14,863 nucleotides of DNA from Halieaceae bacterium (GTDB taxonomy: Bacteria; Pseudomonadota; Gammaproteobacteria; Pseudomonadales; Halieaceae): NCBI GenBank assembly GCA_003523185.1, contig DPGN01000001.1, positions 16,501 to 31,363 of the forward strand. The letters run 5' to 3'. The notes beneath the pieces are model-generated. The model was not told where the DNA came from. It worked only from the letters and a program-made list of their open reading frames with translations, and made no database searches. Every line of letters begins with the position of its first letter. Position 1 is the first letter of the stretch. Positions 1 through 6,025 of the stretch are shown one piece after another. The translations under genes and the position numbers were made by a program.

Positions 1-1
1 A

Positions 2-409
2 GCTGCGACAGCCGATATCTTTATCGGTGCAGCAGCGGTGGTCGACTTCAGACCAACGACGGTATCCGATCGGAAAATTAAGCGTAGCGGTATCGAAGCG
101 ATGGATCTATCGCTCGTTCCGAATCCCGACATCATCGCCTCGGTAGCAGACAGCAAGGCGAGGCCTAAACTTGTCGTTGGCTTTGCCGCTGAGACACATG
201 ACGTACAAGATTACGCTCGCAAGAAGCTTGCGAGTAAGTCGCTAGATTTCATTTTTGCGAATGATGTCAGCGATCAAGCTATTGGCTTCAACAGCGAACA
301 TAATGCAGGGGTGCTCATTGGCAGGGACTCAGATATTGTTCTGCCAATGTCTTCAAAGCGGGTACTCGCCAAATCGATTATTGGAGAGCTGAGCAAAGTT
401 CTAGGCTGA
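2..409 (+). CDS. coaBC: CoaBC, C-terminal part (phosphopantothenoylcysteine synthetase), 5' truncated by the window edge
   Basis: The frame is already open at base 2, and only the last 135 residues are present. They match the end of the CoaB domain of the bifunctional CoaBC (Dfp) protein. CoaB uses CTP to join cysteine to 4'-phosphopantothenate, and the N-terminal CoaC domain, not seen here, then decarboxylates the product on the way to coenzyme A. Visible family signatures are AAAVVDFRP at the left edge, the KIKRSG segment, NPDIIASVA, the VGFAAET motif, a KLASKSLDFIFAND block and a late LPMSSKRVLA segment. The domain ends at the usual place, so the 3' end looks intact. The gene heads the same strand as argB and slmA; in many gammaproteobacteria dut and algC or slmA follow it. 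The cytosolic enzyme is essential in most bacteria. The call is confident despite the truncation. Confidence 0.96.
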   Translation, partial: AATADIFIGAAAVVDFRPTTVSDRKIKRSGIEAMDLSLVPNPDIIASVADSKARPKLVVGFAAETHDVQDYARKKLASKSLDFIFANDVSDQAIGFNSEHNAGVLIGRDSDIVLPMSSKRVLAKSIIGELSKVLG

Positions 410-537
410 TTGATGATGTAGAATGCGGGCAATGCTTGGAGCGCCATCTGGCAGATATGTTGGCGAGAAAGCATCCGGGCCCAATTTTGCCTCCGCCTTA
501 ACGAGGGAGCCATCAATATCGAACGATAGAGGACTTC

Positions 538-1440
538 ATGTCTCTTAACCGAACTGACGCTGAGCAATTTGCTCGTGTACTGACAGAATCTTTGCCCTAT
601 ATTCAGCGATTTACGGGCAAAACTATGGTCATCAAGTTTGGCGGTAACGCCATGACCGACCCAGAGCTGCATGAAAGCTTCGCCCGTGATGTCGTGCTGA
701 TGAAATTAGTAGGCATGAATCCCATTGTCGTTCACGGTGGCGGCCCCCAGATTGGCAAACTACTTGACCGCTTAGGCATTGAATCGCGATTTGTTGGGGG
801 CATGCGTGTCACCGATGAAGAAACGGTAGATGTCGTTGAAATGGTGCTGGGTGCGTCTGTTAACAAGGAAATTGTCGACAGCATCCACCGAAACGGGGGA
901 AGAGCGGTCGGAATTACCGGTAAAGACGGCGAGCTCCTGCGGGCTAAAGCGCTGAGCGCGAACGACGCAGGCGGTGCGGAAGACATTGGCTTAGTCGGCG
1001 AAGTCGAAAGCGTCGATACGGACATTCTAACCATGCTAGCCAACAGCGACTATATTCCGGTCATTGCCCCCGTTGCCGGCAGTGTTGATGGACGCACCTA
1101 CAACATTAATGCGGATCTGGTGGCAGGAAAGCTTGCTGAAGTACTGAAAGCGGAAAAGCTAATGCTGTTGACCAACGTAACTGGGTTGATGGACGGAGAG
1201 GGAAAAACACTAACGGGGCTATCTACCCAAAGAGTTGACGAGTTAATCGAACAAAGTGTGATTACAGGCGGCATGCTGCCTAAAGTTCGATGCGCGATGG
1301 ATGCAGTGAGAGCAGGCGTCACCAGCGCGCATATTATCGATGGGCGAGTTCCTCATTCGACTTTGTTAGAAATCTTTAGCGATGAGGGCATTGGCACCTT
1401 GATCACTAACCAGAGCATGGGTAACGTCTCAATTTCCTAA
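538..1440 (+). CDS. argB: Acetylglutamate kinase
   Basis: ArgB phosphorylates N-acetyl-L-glutamate with ATP, the second step of arginine synthesis, in the cytosol. The 300-residue length is typical. Amino acid kinase signatures are VIKFGGNAM (31-39, phosphate-binding lysine 33), VVHGGGPQI (64-72), the NINADLVAGKLAE stretch (189-201) and GGMLPKVRCAMDAV (244-257). HIIDGRVPHSTLLEIF (265-280) closes the fold. The protein starts with about 28 residues before the kinase core, resembling the N-terminal helix that links dimers into hexamers in arginine-inhibited enzymes such as the Pseudomonas one. Feedback inhibition by arginine is therefore inferred. The ATG has a good ribosome site, AGAGGA at 528-533. 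A 128-base gap separates it from coaBC; it holds a possible -10 (TAGAAT, 419-424) but no convincing -35. slmA follows after 31 bases. Confidence 0.98.
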   Translation: MSLNRTDAEQFARVLTESLPYIQRFTGKTMVIKFGGNAMTDPELHESFARDVVLMKLVGMNPIVVHGGGPQIGKLLDRLGIESRFVGGMRVTDEETVDVVEMVLGASVNKEIVDSIHRNGGRAVGITGKDGELLRAKALSANDAGGAEDIGLVGEVESVDTDILTMLANSDYIPVIAPVAGSVDGRTYNINADLVAGKLAEVLKAEKLMLLTNVTGLMDGEGKTLTGLSTQRVDELIEQSVITGGMLPKVRCAMDAVRAGVTSAHIIDGRVPHSTLLEIFSDEGIGTLITNQSMGNVSIS

Positions 1441-1471
1441 TACTTGTCACCCAGTACATTCGGCGGAACTT

Positions 1472-2080
1472 ATGCCTCAACGACGAAGCGACCGTAAAGA
1501 GCAAATACTCCAGTCATTGGCGGCGATGCTTGAGTCCAGCCCAGGAAGTAAGATTACGACAGCGAAGCTGGCGGCCAGTCTGGACGTGTCTGAGGCGGCC
1601 CTTTATCGACATTTTCCCTCTAAAACCCGGATGTACGAATCGCTGATCGATTTTGTCGAAGAGACTTTATTTTCGCGCATTACTCAGATACTTAGCGAGG
1701 AGTCCGAGCAGCTTATTCGCTGCAAAAAAATCCTAACGCTCTTCCTCGTTTTCTGTCAGCGAAACCCGGGCATCACACGCATTCTGTCAGGAGACGCGCT
1801 AACCGGAGAGCATGAAAGACTTCGGGGCCGGGTTGCGCAAGTCTATGACAGGATAGAAACGCAACTGCGCCAATGCCTGCGCATGGCAGAAGTCGAGGAG
1901 GGTTGGCGCACGAGCATTCCTGTCAGCAGTGCCGCCAATTTACTACTTGCGCTCGCGGAAGGAAGAATCGCACAGTTTGTTCGGTCGGATTTTGCAACGG
2001 TACCGACACAAGCCTGGGACGAGCAATGGTCCTTAGTGACGGCTACGTTAGTCAGAGATATCCCTCCCGGCCAGTTTTGA
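1472..2080 (+). CDS. slmA: Nucleoid occlusion factor SlmA (TetR family)
   Basis: SlmA is a TetR-type DNA-binding protein that blocks FtsZ ring assembly over unsegregated chromosome when bound to its palindromic sites. The 202-residue protein strongly resembles enterobacterial SlmA (Ttk): KEQILQSLAAMLESS (9-23), the helix-turn-helix KITTAKLAASLDVSEAALYR (27-46), and HFPSKTRMYESLIDFVEE (47-64). The larger C-terminal half is the helical dimer and FtsZ-binding domain, with RNPGITRILSGDAL near residues 96-109. The ATG at 1472 follows a GGCGGA ribosome site. The gene is co-directional with argB and ends 7 bases from the convergent pyrE; slmA beside pyrE is also the enterobacterial arrangement. The C-terminal region after about residue 135 is less conserved by eye, as is common. 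I see no canonical SlmA-binding site (GTGAGTACTCAC type) in the window. Confidence 0.95.
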   Translation: MPQRRSDRKEQILQSLAAMLESSPGSKITTAKLAASLDVSEAALYRHFPSKTRMYESLIDFVEETLFSRITQILSEESEQLIRCKKILTLFLVFCQRNPGITRILSGDALTGEHERLRGRVAQVYDRIETQLRQCLRMAEVEEGWRTSIPVSSAANLLLALAEGRIAQFVRSDFATVPTQAWDEQWSLVTATLVRDIPPGQF

Positions 2081-2087
2081 AACTCGC

Positions 2088-2735
2088 CTAAACCCCGAAC
2101 TGCTCCCTGTATTGATGCATAAGATCTAGGCTCTTCGACATATCATGCTGTTCCGATAACCACTCGATAATGTCGTGCATGGTGATAACGCTTTGAACCT
2201 TCAGGCCCAGCGTGCGCCTTACTTCCTCCACTGCAGACGTTTCACCTGCACCTCGCTCACACCGGTCAAGACCAATGACAACACCGTAAGGCGTTGCGCC
2301 CTCGCTTCTGATTAAGTCCACCGAGTGTCTAATCGCCGTTCCCGCGGTGATCACGTCATCAATAATCAACACATTACCGCTTAGCGGCGCACCCATGAGG
2401 ATCCCGCCTTCGCCATGCGACTTGGCCTCTTTACGGTCGAAGGTGACCGATAAATCGCGGTTATGGCTTTGTTGCAAAGCAATCCCAGTCGCAGTTGCCA
2501 AAGGAATACCCTTGTATGCCGGCCCAAAGAGTCCATCGATCTCATCGATGATGCCTTTGGCAGCGTCGGCGTAGCAGGCACCCAACGTCGCCATTGCCTC
2601 GCCGGTTGAAAACACGCCTGCATTAAAGAAGTAGGGGCTGACCCTGCCGGACTTCAATGTGAATTCACCAAATTTCAATGCGCCGAAACGGATCGATAGC
2701 TCGATAAATTGACGTTTACTGTCTGATGCGCGCAT
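2088..2735 (-). CDS. pyrE: Orotate phosphoribosyltransferase
   Basis: PyrE transfers the phosphoribosyl group of PRPP to orotate, giving orotidine 5'-phosphate in pyrimidine synthesis. The 215-residue length fits the family. The signatures are FTLKSGRVSPYFFN (25-38), GPAYKGIPLA (71-80), the flexible catalytic loop DRKEAKSHGEGG (100-111) with its lysines and histidine, and the PRPP-binding motif VLIIDDVITAGTA (122-134). The ATG lies at 2733-2735 on the reverse strand, with only a weak ribosome site (TGGAA). It is divergent from crc across 120 bases containing several palindromes, and convergent with slmA. In E. coli pyrE lies downstream of rph and is controlled by attenuation; here crc, on the opposite strand, separates the two, so pyrE must have its own promoter in the pyrE/crc gap. 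Confidence 0.98.
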   Translation of the reverse strand: MRASDSKRQFIELSIRFGALKFGEFTLKSGRVSPYFFNAGVFSTGEAMATLGACYADAAKGIIDEIDGLFGPAYKGIPLATATGIALQQSHNRDLSVTFDRKEAKSHGEGGILMGAPLSGNVLIIDDVITAGTAIRHSVDLIRSEGATPYGVVIGLDRCERGAGETSAVEEVRRTLGLKVQSVITMHDIIEWLSEQHDMSKSLDLMHQYREQFGV

Positions 2736-2748
2736 ACAATATTCCAGT

Positions 2749-2760
2749 GAGCGGCCGCTC
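2749..2760. repeat. Perfect 12-bp GC palindrome in the pyrE leader
   Basis: GAGCGGCCGCTC reads identically on both strands and lies 13 bases upstream of the pyrE start codon. It could be an operator for a dimeric regulator; a folded RNA form would have only a four-pair stem. Its role is unknown. Confidence 0.5.
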
Positions 2761-2764
2761 TGAA

Positions 2765-2778
2765 ATTATGAACATAAT
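2765..2778. repeat. AT-rich inverted repeat in the pyrE/crc divergent region
   Basis: ATTATG and CATAAT are perfectly complementary 6-base arms around an AA centre. The repeat lies 4 bases from the GC palindrome, in the part of the gap where a pyrE promoter would be expected. It could be an operator or simply promoter-type AT-rich sequence. Confidence 0.4.
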
Positions 2779-2799
2779 ATGAATCAACCTGTTCACAGA

Positions 2800-2812
2800 T
2801 TTCAGTATGAAA
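2800..2812. repeat. Short inverted repeat overlapping the candidate crc -35
   Basis: TTTCA and TGAAA arms flank GTA. The left arm overlaps the possible -35 hexamer of crc (2801-2806), so a protein bound here could affect crc transcription. Five-base arms arise by chance fairly often. Confidence 0.25.
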
Positions 2813-2828
2813 AGTTCTGACGTAGTAT
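2801..2828 (+). promoter_or_regulatory. Candidate sigma70-type promoter for crc
   Basis: TTCAGT at 2801-2806 and TAGTAT at 2823-2828 are separated by 16 bases; an overlapping alternative -10 is GTATAC at 2825-2830. Transcription would start near 2835 and leave a leader of about 20 bases before the crc ATG. The hexamer match is moderate and the call rests on pattern only. Confidence 0.35.
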
Positions 2829-2848
2829 ACCAAGCTCAGTATTCGGGA

Positions 2849-2856
2849 AACAAAAA
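2849..2856 (+). promoter_or_regulatory. AANAANAA (Hfq/Crc-type CA) motif over the crc start
   Basis: AACAAAAA is an exact match to AANAANAA, the motif that Hfq with Crc binds at repressed mRNAs in Pseudomonas. It lies between the weak ribosome site GGGA (2845-2848) and the first base of the crc ATG. Occupancy would block initiation, so crc may be self-repressed. That role is inferred from position. Confidence 0.35.
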
Positions 2857-3617
2857 TGAAAGTGTTGTCACTTGCAGTCGATGGCCTTGAGCGAGCGCAC
2901 GCTGAAGGACTGTTGACGTGGGCATTTCAGCAGGATGCGGACGTGATTTGCTTTCAGGACACTCGGTGCTCCGAATACTCACTGCCTTCAAACGACTTCT
3001 TCCCCGAGAATTACCACGCCTACTTTGCCGATAATTATGATGATGCAAAGGTAAATGGCGTCGCGGTTTACTGCAAAAAAATGCCGAAAGCCATCATGTT
3101 CGGTCTCGGCTTCATGGACTTCGACCATCTCGGAATCTATATCCAGGCGGATTATGACGACTGCAGCATCGGCAGCATCATGGTGCCACCTGCCGTGGGC
3201 GAGCGTGGCGACAAAGAGCTCAAGATCCGATTCCTGCAGCAACTGGGCGCCCATCTGCAAAAAGTCAGAAACAAGAAGCGCGACTTTATTCTTTGCGGAG
3301 GGTGGGAGCTCGCCTGGCAGCCGCGCGACGCAGAAGAGTCGGGAAATCGCCTCGACATTCCAGGATTTAGTAACGAAGAGCGCGACTGGCTTGGATCGCT
3401 CTATCGCATGGGTTATTGCGACGCATTCCGTGAAGTGGAAACAGATACAGACGATTACACTTGGTGGCCAGACGGCGACGACGGACCCGGCGTGCGAACC
3501 GATACCCAGATCATTTCAGACAGCCTCGCACCGCACGTCACCCAGGCCGTTATCGAGAGTGAAGAGGCGTTCTCCAGCCATGCCGCAGTCACGATCGACT
3601 ATGACATTGTGCTGTAA
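2856..3617 (+). CDS. crc: Crc-like catabolite repression control protein with degenerate exonuclease III fold
   Basis: The 253-residue protein has the endonuclease/exonuclease/phosphatase fold of exonuclease III and resembles Pseudomonas Crc: DADVICFQDTR (27-37), a Y(I)QAD segment near 95-99, IPGFSNEERDWLG (168-180), YTWWPDG (201-207) and a C-terminal SSHAAVTIDYD (240-250). Exonuclease III catalytic positions are mostly lost. The Asn of SFN is Ala7, the metal-binding Glu is Asp35, the GDMN motif reads GGWE (148-151) and the Asp-His pair reads Ser-His (241-242); Asp216 remains. Crc is known to lack nuclease activity and to stabilise Hfq on AANAANAA-containing mRNAs, repressing use of less preferred carbon sources. 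Position between pyrE and rph matches Pseudomonas crc. Nuclease activity is unlikely; carbon-control function is inferred, and a generic 'exonuclease III' label would probably mislead. Confidence 0.85.
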   Translation: MKVLSLAVDGLERAHAEGLLTWAFQQDADVICFQDTRCSEYSLPSNDFFPENYHAYFADNYDDAKVNGVAVYCKKMPKAIMFGLGFMDFDHLGIYIQADYDDCSIGSIMVPPAVGERGDKELKIRFLQQLGAHLQKVRNKKRDFILCGGWELAWQPRDAEESGNRLDIPGFSNEERDWLGSLYRMGYCDAFREVETDTDDYTWWPDGDDGPGVRTDTQIISDSLAPHVTQAVIESEEAFSSHAAVTIDYDIVL

Positions 3618-3627
3618 AGCGATCGCT
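3618..3627. repeat. 10-bp palindrome in the crc/rph convergent gap
   Basis: AGCGATCGCT is perfectly palindromic and starts at the base after the crc stop codon. No T-run follows on either strand, so it does not look like an intrinsic terminator. Function is unknown and chance is possible. Confidence 0.3.
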
Positions 3628-3634
3628 AGCAGCG

Positions 3635-4384
3635 CTACGAGCGACTAAGTGCTTCTAGTTGCGCCTGACTCAAGGTCTGACATGCTGACTCAGCAAGATC
3701 CAGCAATCTGTTCAGCTCGGCGCGGGTAAAGACTTTATCCTCAGCCGTGCCTTGAACCTCGATCAATCCGCCGCCAGCCAACATTACGACATTAATATCA
3801 CTCTGCGCGGTGGAATCCTCAGGGTAATCGAGGTCAACCACTGGCTGACCGTTCCACATCCCCACAGAAACAGCGCAAACTCGGTCGATCAGCGGATCCG
3901 TCTTCAAGGCCCCCGCACGTTGCAGCTTGTTTAACGCCGACACTACCGCAACGCTGGCACCAGTAATGGCCGTTGTCCGCGTACCTCCGTCCGCTTGAAG
4001 CACGTCGCAATCGATGGTCATTGTGCGCTCACCCAATGCCTTCAGATCGACGCTGGCTCGCAAAGACCTTCCTATCAAGCGCTGAATTTCAACCGTTCGG
4101 CCAGTTTGCTTGCCCCGGGCCGCCTCACGGTCCATTCGAGTACCGGTTGAACGCGGCAACATGCCGTACTCAGCGGTTAGCCAGCCCTGTCCCTTACCTC
4201 TCAGGAACGGCGGTACGCCGTCAGAAATTGACACCGTGCATAGCACCTTTGTATTTCCGAAGCATGCCAGCACACTGCCTTCCGCTTGATGGGTGTAATT
4301 GAGGTGAAATTCGATTTCCCTCATCTGATCAGGTCGGCGACCGCTCGGCCGTTGCTCAAGGGGTTGCGTGGTGTTGGAGTCCAT
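3635..4384 (-). CDS. rph: Ribonuclease PH
   Basis: RNase PH is a phosphate-dependent 3'-5' exoribonuclease that trims tRNA 3' ends and helps degrade structured RNA, usually as a hexamer in the cytosol. Signatures are RPSGRRPDQMR (12-22), EGSVLACFGNTKVLC (35-49), GWLTAEYGMLPRST (67-80), the phosphate-binding GGTRT (133-137), and the catalytic aspartate block DLDYPEDSTAQSDIN (184-198). The protein is 249 residues, slightly long: 11 residues precede the point where most family members begin, and no Met, GTG or TTG lies at the usual place, so the ATG at 4382-4384 is the best start although its ribosome site is weak. The C-terminus looks complete, unlike the frameshifted E. coli K-12 gene. It is convergent with crc (17-base gap) and divergent from yicC. 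Confidence 0.97.
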   Translation of the reverse strand: MDSNTTQPLEQRPSGRRPDQMREIEFHLNYTHQAEGSVLACFGNTKVLCTVSISDGVPPFLRGKGQGWLTAEYGMLPRSTGTRMDREAARGKQTGRTVEIQRLIGRSLRASVDLKALGERTMTIDCDVLQADGGTRTTAITGASVAVVSALNKLQRAGALKTDPLIDRVCAVSVGMWNGQPVVDLDYPEDSTAQSDINVVMLAGGGLIEVQGTAEDKVFTRAELNRLLDLAESACQTLSQAQLEALSRS

Positions 4385-4417
4385 AAACTGCTCGCGAATA
4401 CGAAGGTGTCGCTGCGC

Positions 4418-4434
4418 AGTCTACTTGTTAGACT
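4418..4434. repeat. Inverted repeat between rph and yicC
   Basis: AGTCTA and TAGACT are perfect 6-base arms around CTTGT, in the middle of the 79-base divergent gap. It may be an operator for rph and/or yicC. I find no convincing promoter hexamer pair around it. Confidence 0.35.
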
Positions 4435-4453
4435 AGCGACTTTCGACGCCCTT

Positions 4454-4457
4454 GGAG
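4454..4457 (+). promoter_or_regulatory. Ribosome binding site that fixes the yicC start
   Basis: GGAG lies 6 bases before the ATG at 4464. It overlaps the in-frame TTG at 4452, which would add four residues and has no ribosome site of its own, so the ATG is preferred. Confidence 0.7.
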
Positions 4458-4463
4458 AAACAC

Positions 4464-5327
4464 ATGCCGCAGAGCATGACTGGATTTGCTAATCAGACCA
4501 TCACCGTGGGTGATTGGAACCTGTCCATCGAGTGCAAATCTGTCAACAGCCGGTTTCTGGATCTCACCCTCAAGCTCCCTGATGTCCTCAAACGATCAGA
4601 ACAGCAGTTCCGAAAAATCGTCAGCGATAAGATTGTCAGGGGGAAAGTAGAGCTGGCCATCCGGCTCGAGCGAGCCGAGCAGTCATCGGACGCCAGCATT
4701 AATCTAGAAAAACTGTCAGAAATGAAGGGCGCACTTGATAAGGTCATTGAGCTCATGCCCGATGCGCGAGCACCTACAGCCCTAGACATACTGATGACCC
4801 AGGGAATCTGGGTTAGCGATAAGCTCGACGTAGAGGCGCTGAATAAAGAGTGCATTGCGGTAATGCCCGGTGTTGTCGAATCGCTTCGCAACCACCGTCT
4901 GGACGAAGGGGCAAGACTAGAAGAGCTGCTAACCGAGCGATGCGATGGCATCCAAGCCATCGTTGCTAATTACCGGGACCAACTACCCGAACTTCAAGCA
5001 GCCCAGCAACAGAAACTCATGGATCGTATCAACGCAATCGACGTTACTAGTGATGACAAACGACTTGAGGAAGAGCTGGTTTTCCTGGCAAATAAATCGG
5101 ATGTTGCCGAGGAGCTAGATCGCCTCGACGCGCACCTCCAGGCCATCAGTGACGCCCTCGCTTCAAAGGAGCCCTGTGGACGCAGGCTCGACTTCCTGAT
5201 GCAAGAACTCAATCGCGAGGCCAATACCCTTGGTTCAAAGACGACTTCATTGGTAACGACCAATGCGGCGGTAGAGCTCAAAGTATTGATCGAGCAAATG
5301 CGAGAACAGGTGCAGAACCTTGAATAA
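4464..5327 (+). CDS. yicC: YicC family endoribonuclease
   Basis: With the ATG at 4464 the protein is 287 residues, the same length as E. coli YicC. The N-terminal YicC domain opens with MPQSMTGFAN and continues with IECKSVNSRFLDLTLKLP (22-39) and RGKVELAIRLE (59-69). The C-terminal domain carries GRRLDFLMQELNREANTLGS (239-258) and ends with VELKVLIEQMREQVQNLE. Members of this family have been described as metal-dependent endoribonucleases; E. coli YicC acts on the small RNA RyhB. Which RNAs this protein cuts cannot be told from sequence. It heads the yicC-gmk-rpoZ-spoT-ridA run, and its last 8 bases overlap the gmk start, so the two are probably translationally coupled. It is divergent from rph, as in E. 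coli. Confidence 0.95.
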   Translation: MPQSMTGFANQTITVGDWNLSIECKSVNSRFLDLTLKLPDVLKRSEQQFRKIVSDKIVRGKVELAIRLERAEQSSDASINLEKLSEMKGALDKVIELMPDARAPTALDILMTQGIWVSDKLDVEALNKECIAVMPGVVESLRNHRLDEGARLEELLTERCDGIQAIVANYRDQLPELQAAQQQKLMDRINAIDVTSDDKRLEEELVFLANKSDVAEELDRLDAHLQAISDALASKEPCGRRLDFLMQELNREANTLGSKTTSLVTTNAAVELKVLIEQMREQVQNLE

Positions 5328-5949
5328 GAACGATCACGCGACAGGCCAGCTATACGTTATCTCTGCTCCCAGTGGCGCGGGCAAAACATCGCTAGTGAAA
5401 GCGCTGTTAGAAAGCACCCCCAACTTGGAGGTCTCGGTCTCACATACCACCCGAGATATTCGGCCGGGTGAAACCGATGGCATCAACTATCACTTTGTCG
5501 ATGAATCCGAATTTACATCTATTCGGGACGCCAATGGCTTTTTCGAGTGGGCGCAGGTATTTGGAAACTTCTATGGCACTAGCAGTCAGGCGGTACAAGA
5601 GAAGCTGGCAGGCGGCATCGACGTTATATTAGAGATTGACTGGCAAGGCGCACGGCAGGTCAAGGCGCTTGTAAACACGGCCATCTCCATCTTTGTGCTA
5701 CCTCCGTCTACCACAGCTCTTCGTCGTCGTTTGACCGATCGCGGACAGGATAACGAAGAGATTATTGAGGGCCGCATGCAGGCCGCTCGAGATGAAATAG
5801 CCCATTACAGCGAGGCAGATTTCATTGTACTCAATGATGACTTTGAGACGGCACTACATGATCTTCAATCCATCGTCCGTACTCACAGGCTGTCACAGGA
5901 GATACAATCACGGGAGCTCACGGGCGTTATTGCCGATTTACTTCGGTAA
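5320..5949 (+). CDS. gmk: Guanylate kinase
   Basis: Gmk converts GMP to GDP with ATP and is an essential cytosolic step towards GTP and thus towards (p)ppGpp. The 209 residues contain the P-loop APSGAGKTS (16-24), the GMP-binding SHTTRDIRPGE (41-51), FGNFYGTS (81-88), EIDWQGARQV (105-114), the lid segment RLTDRGQDNEE (137-147) and LNDDFETALHDL (171-182). The start is TTG at 5320. No ATG or GTG lies between it and the conserved core, which begins at about residue 10, so an unusual start is likely. A modest AGG (5308-5310) precedes it, and the start overlaps the yicC stop as TTGAATAA, suggesting coupled translation. Its neighbours rpoZ and spoT are its classic partners. Confidence 0.97.
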   Translation: MNKNDHATGQLYVISAPSGAGKTSLVKALLESTPNLEVSVSHTTRDIRPGETDGINYHFVDESEFTSIRDANGFFEWAQVFGNFYGTSSQAVQEKLAGGIDVILEIDWQGARQVKALVNTAISIFVLPPSTTALRRRLTDRGQDNEEIIEGRMQAARDEIAHYSEADFIVLNDDFETALHDLQSIVRTHRLSQEIQSRELTGVIADLLR

Positions 5950-5965
5950 TGCCACGCTTTCACAG

Positions 5966-5995
5966 TCGACAAGCGCGCTGCGCAATCGCTATACT
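5966..5995 (+). promoter_or_regulatory. Candidate sigma70-type promoter for rpoZ-spoT
   Basis: TCGACA (5966-5971, five of six matches to TTGACA) and TATACT (5990-5995, five of six to TATAAT) are 18 bases apart. The bases after the -10 are GC-rich (GCGCGGCC), a discriminator type often found at promoters inhibited by ppGpp with DksA. Predicted transcription starts near 6002, about 24 bases before the rpoZ ATG. It is the best promoter match in the window. Confidence 0.55.
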
Positions 5996-6014
5996 GCGCG
6001 GCCGTTTACACACC

Positions 6015-6018
6015 AGGA
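6015..6018 (+). promoter_or_regulatory. Ribosome binding site that fixes the rpoZ start
   Basis: AGGA lies 7 bases before the ATG at 6026, where the conserved omega sequence MARVTVEDCL begins. The same frame is open back to 5825, but that part overlaps gmk and does not resemble omega. Confidence 0.75.
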
Positions 6019-6025
6019 AACAAAG

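Noticed and set aside
423..548. A 41-codon + strand frame in the coaBC/argB gap overlapping the argB start by 11 bases
   Set aside because: It has no ribosome site, resembles no family I know, and the argB ATG has its own good ribosome site. It is most likely chance.
274..672. Reverse-strand frame of 132 codons across coaBC/argB
   Set aside because: It is antisense to two clear genes with no ribosome site or recognisable protein; a shadow frame.
2749..2760. The GC palindrome as a SlmA binding site, since slmA is next door
   Set aside because: The known site (GTGAGTACTCAC type) has its symmetric GTGAG halves closer together; the inner bases here are GCGGCCGC, so the spacing and core do not match.
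2789..2798. CTGT-TC-ACAG as a LexA box
   Set aside because: LexA sites of this class need eight bases between CTGT and ACAG; here there are two.
3618..3627. AGCGATCGCT as part of a dispersed GCGATCGC repeat family or as a terminator
   Set aside because: I noticed it as an isolated site, with no repeat family around it; no T-run follows, and a 10-base perfect palindrome cannot form a stable hairpin with a loop.
4452..4463. TTG start for yicC at 4452
   Set aside because: It would overlap the ribosome site and add four residues not typical of the family, while the ATG at 4464 gives the standard 287-residue protein.
5825..6025. N-terminal extension of the rpoZ frame back to 5825
   Set aside because: It lies largely inside gmk, has no omega-like sequence, and a well-placed ribosome site precedes the ATG at 6026.
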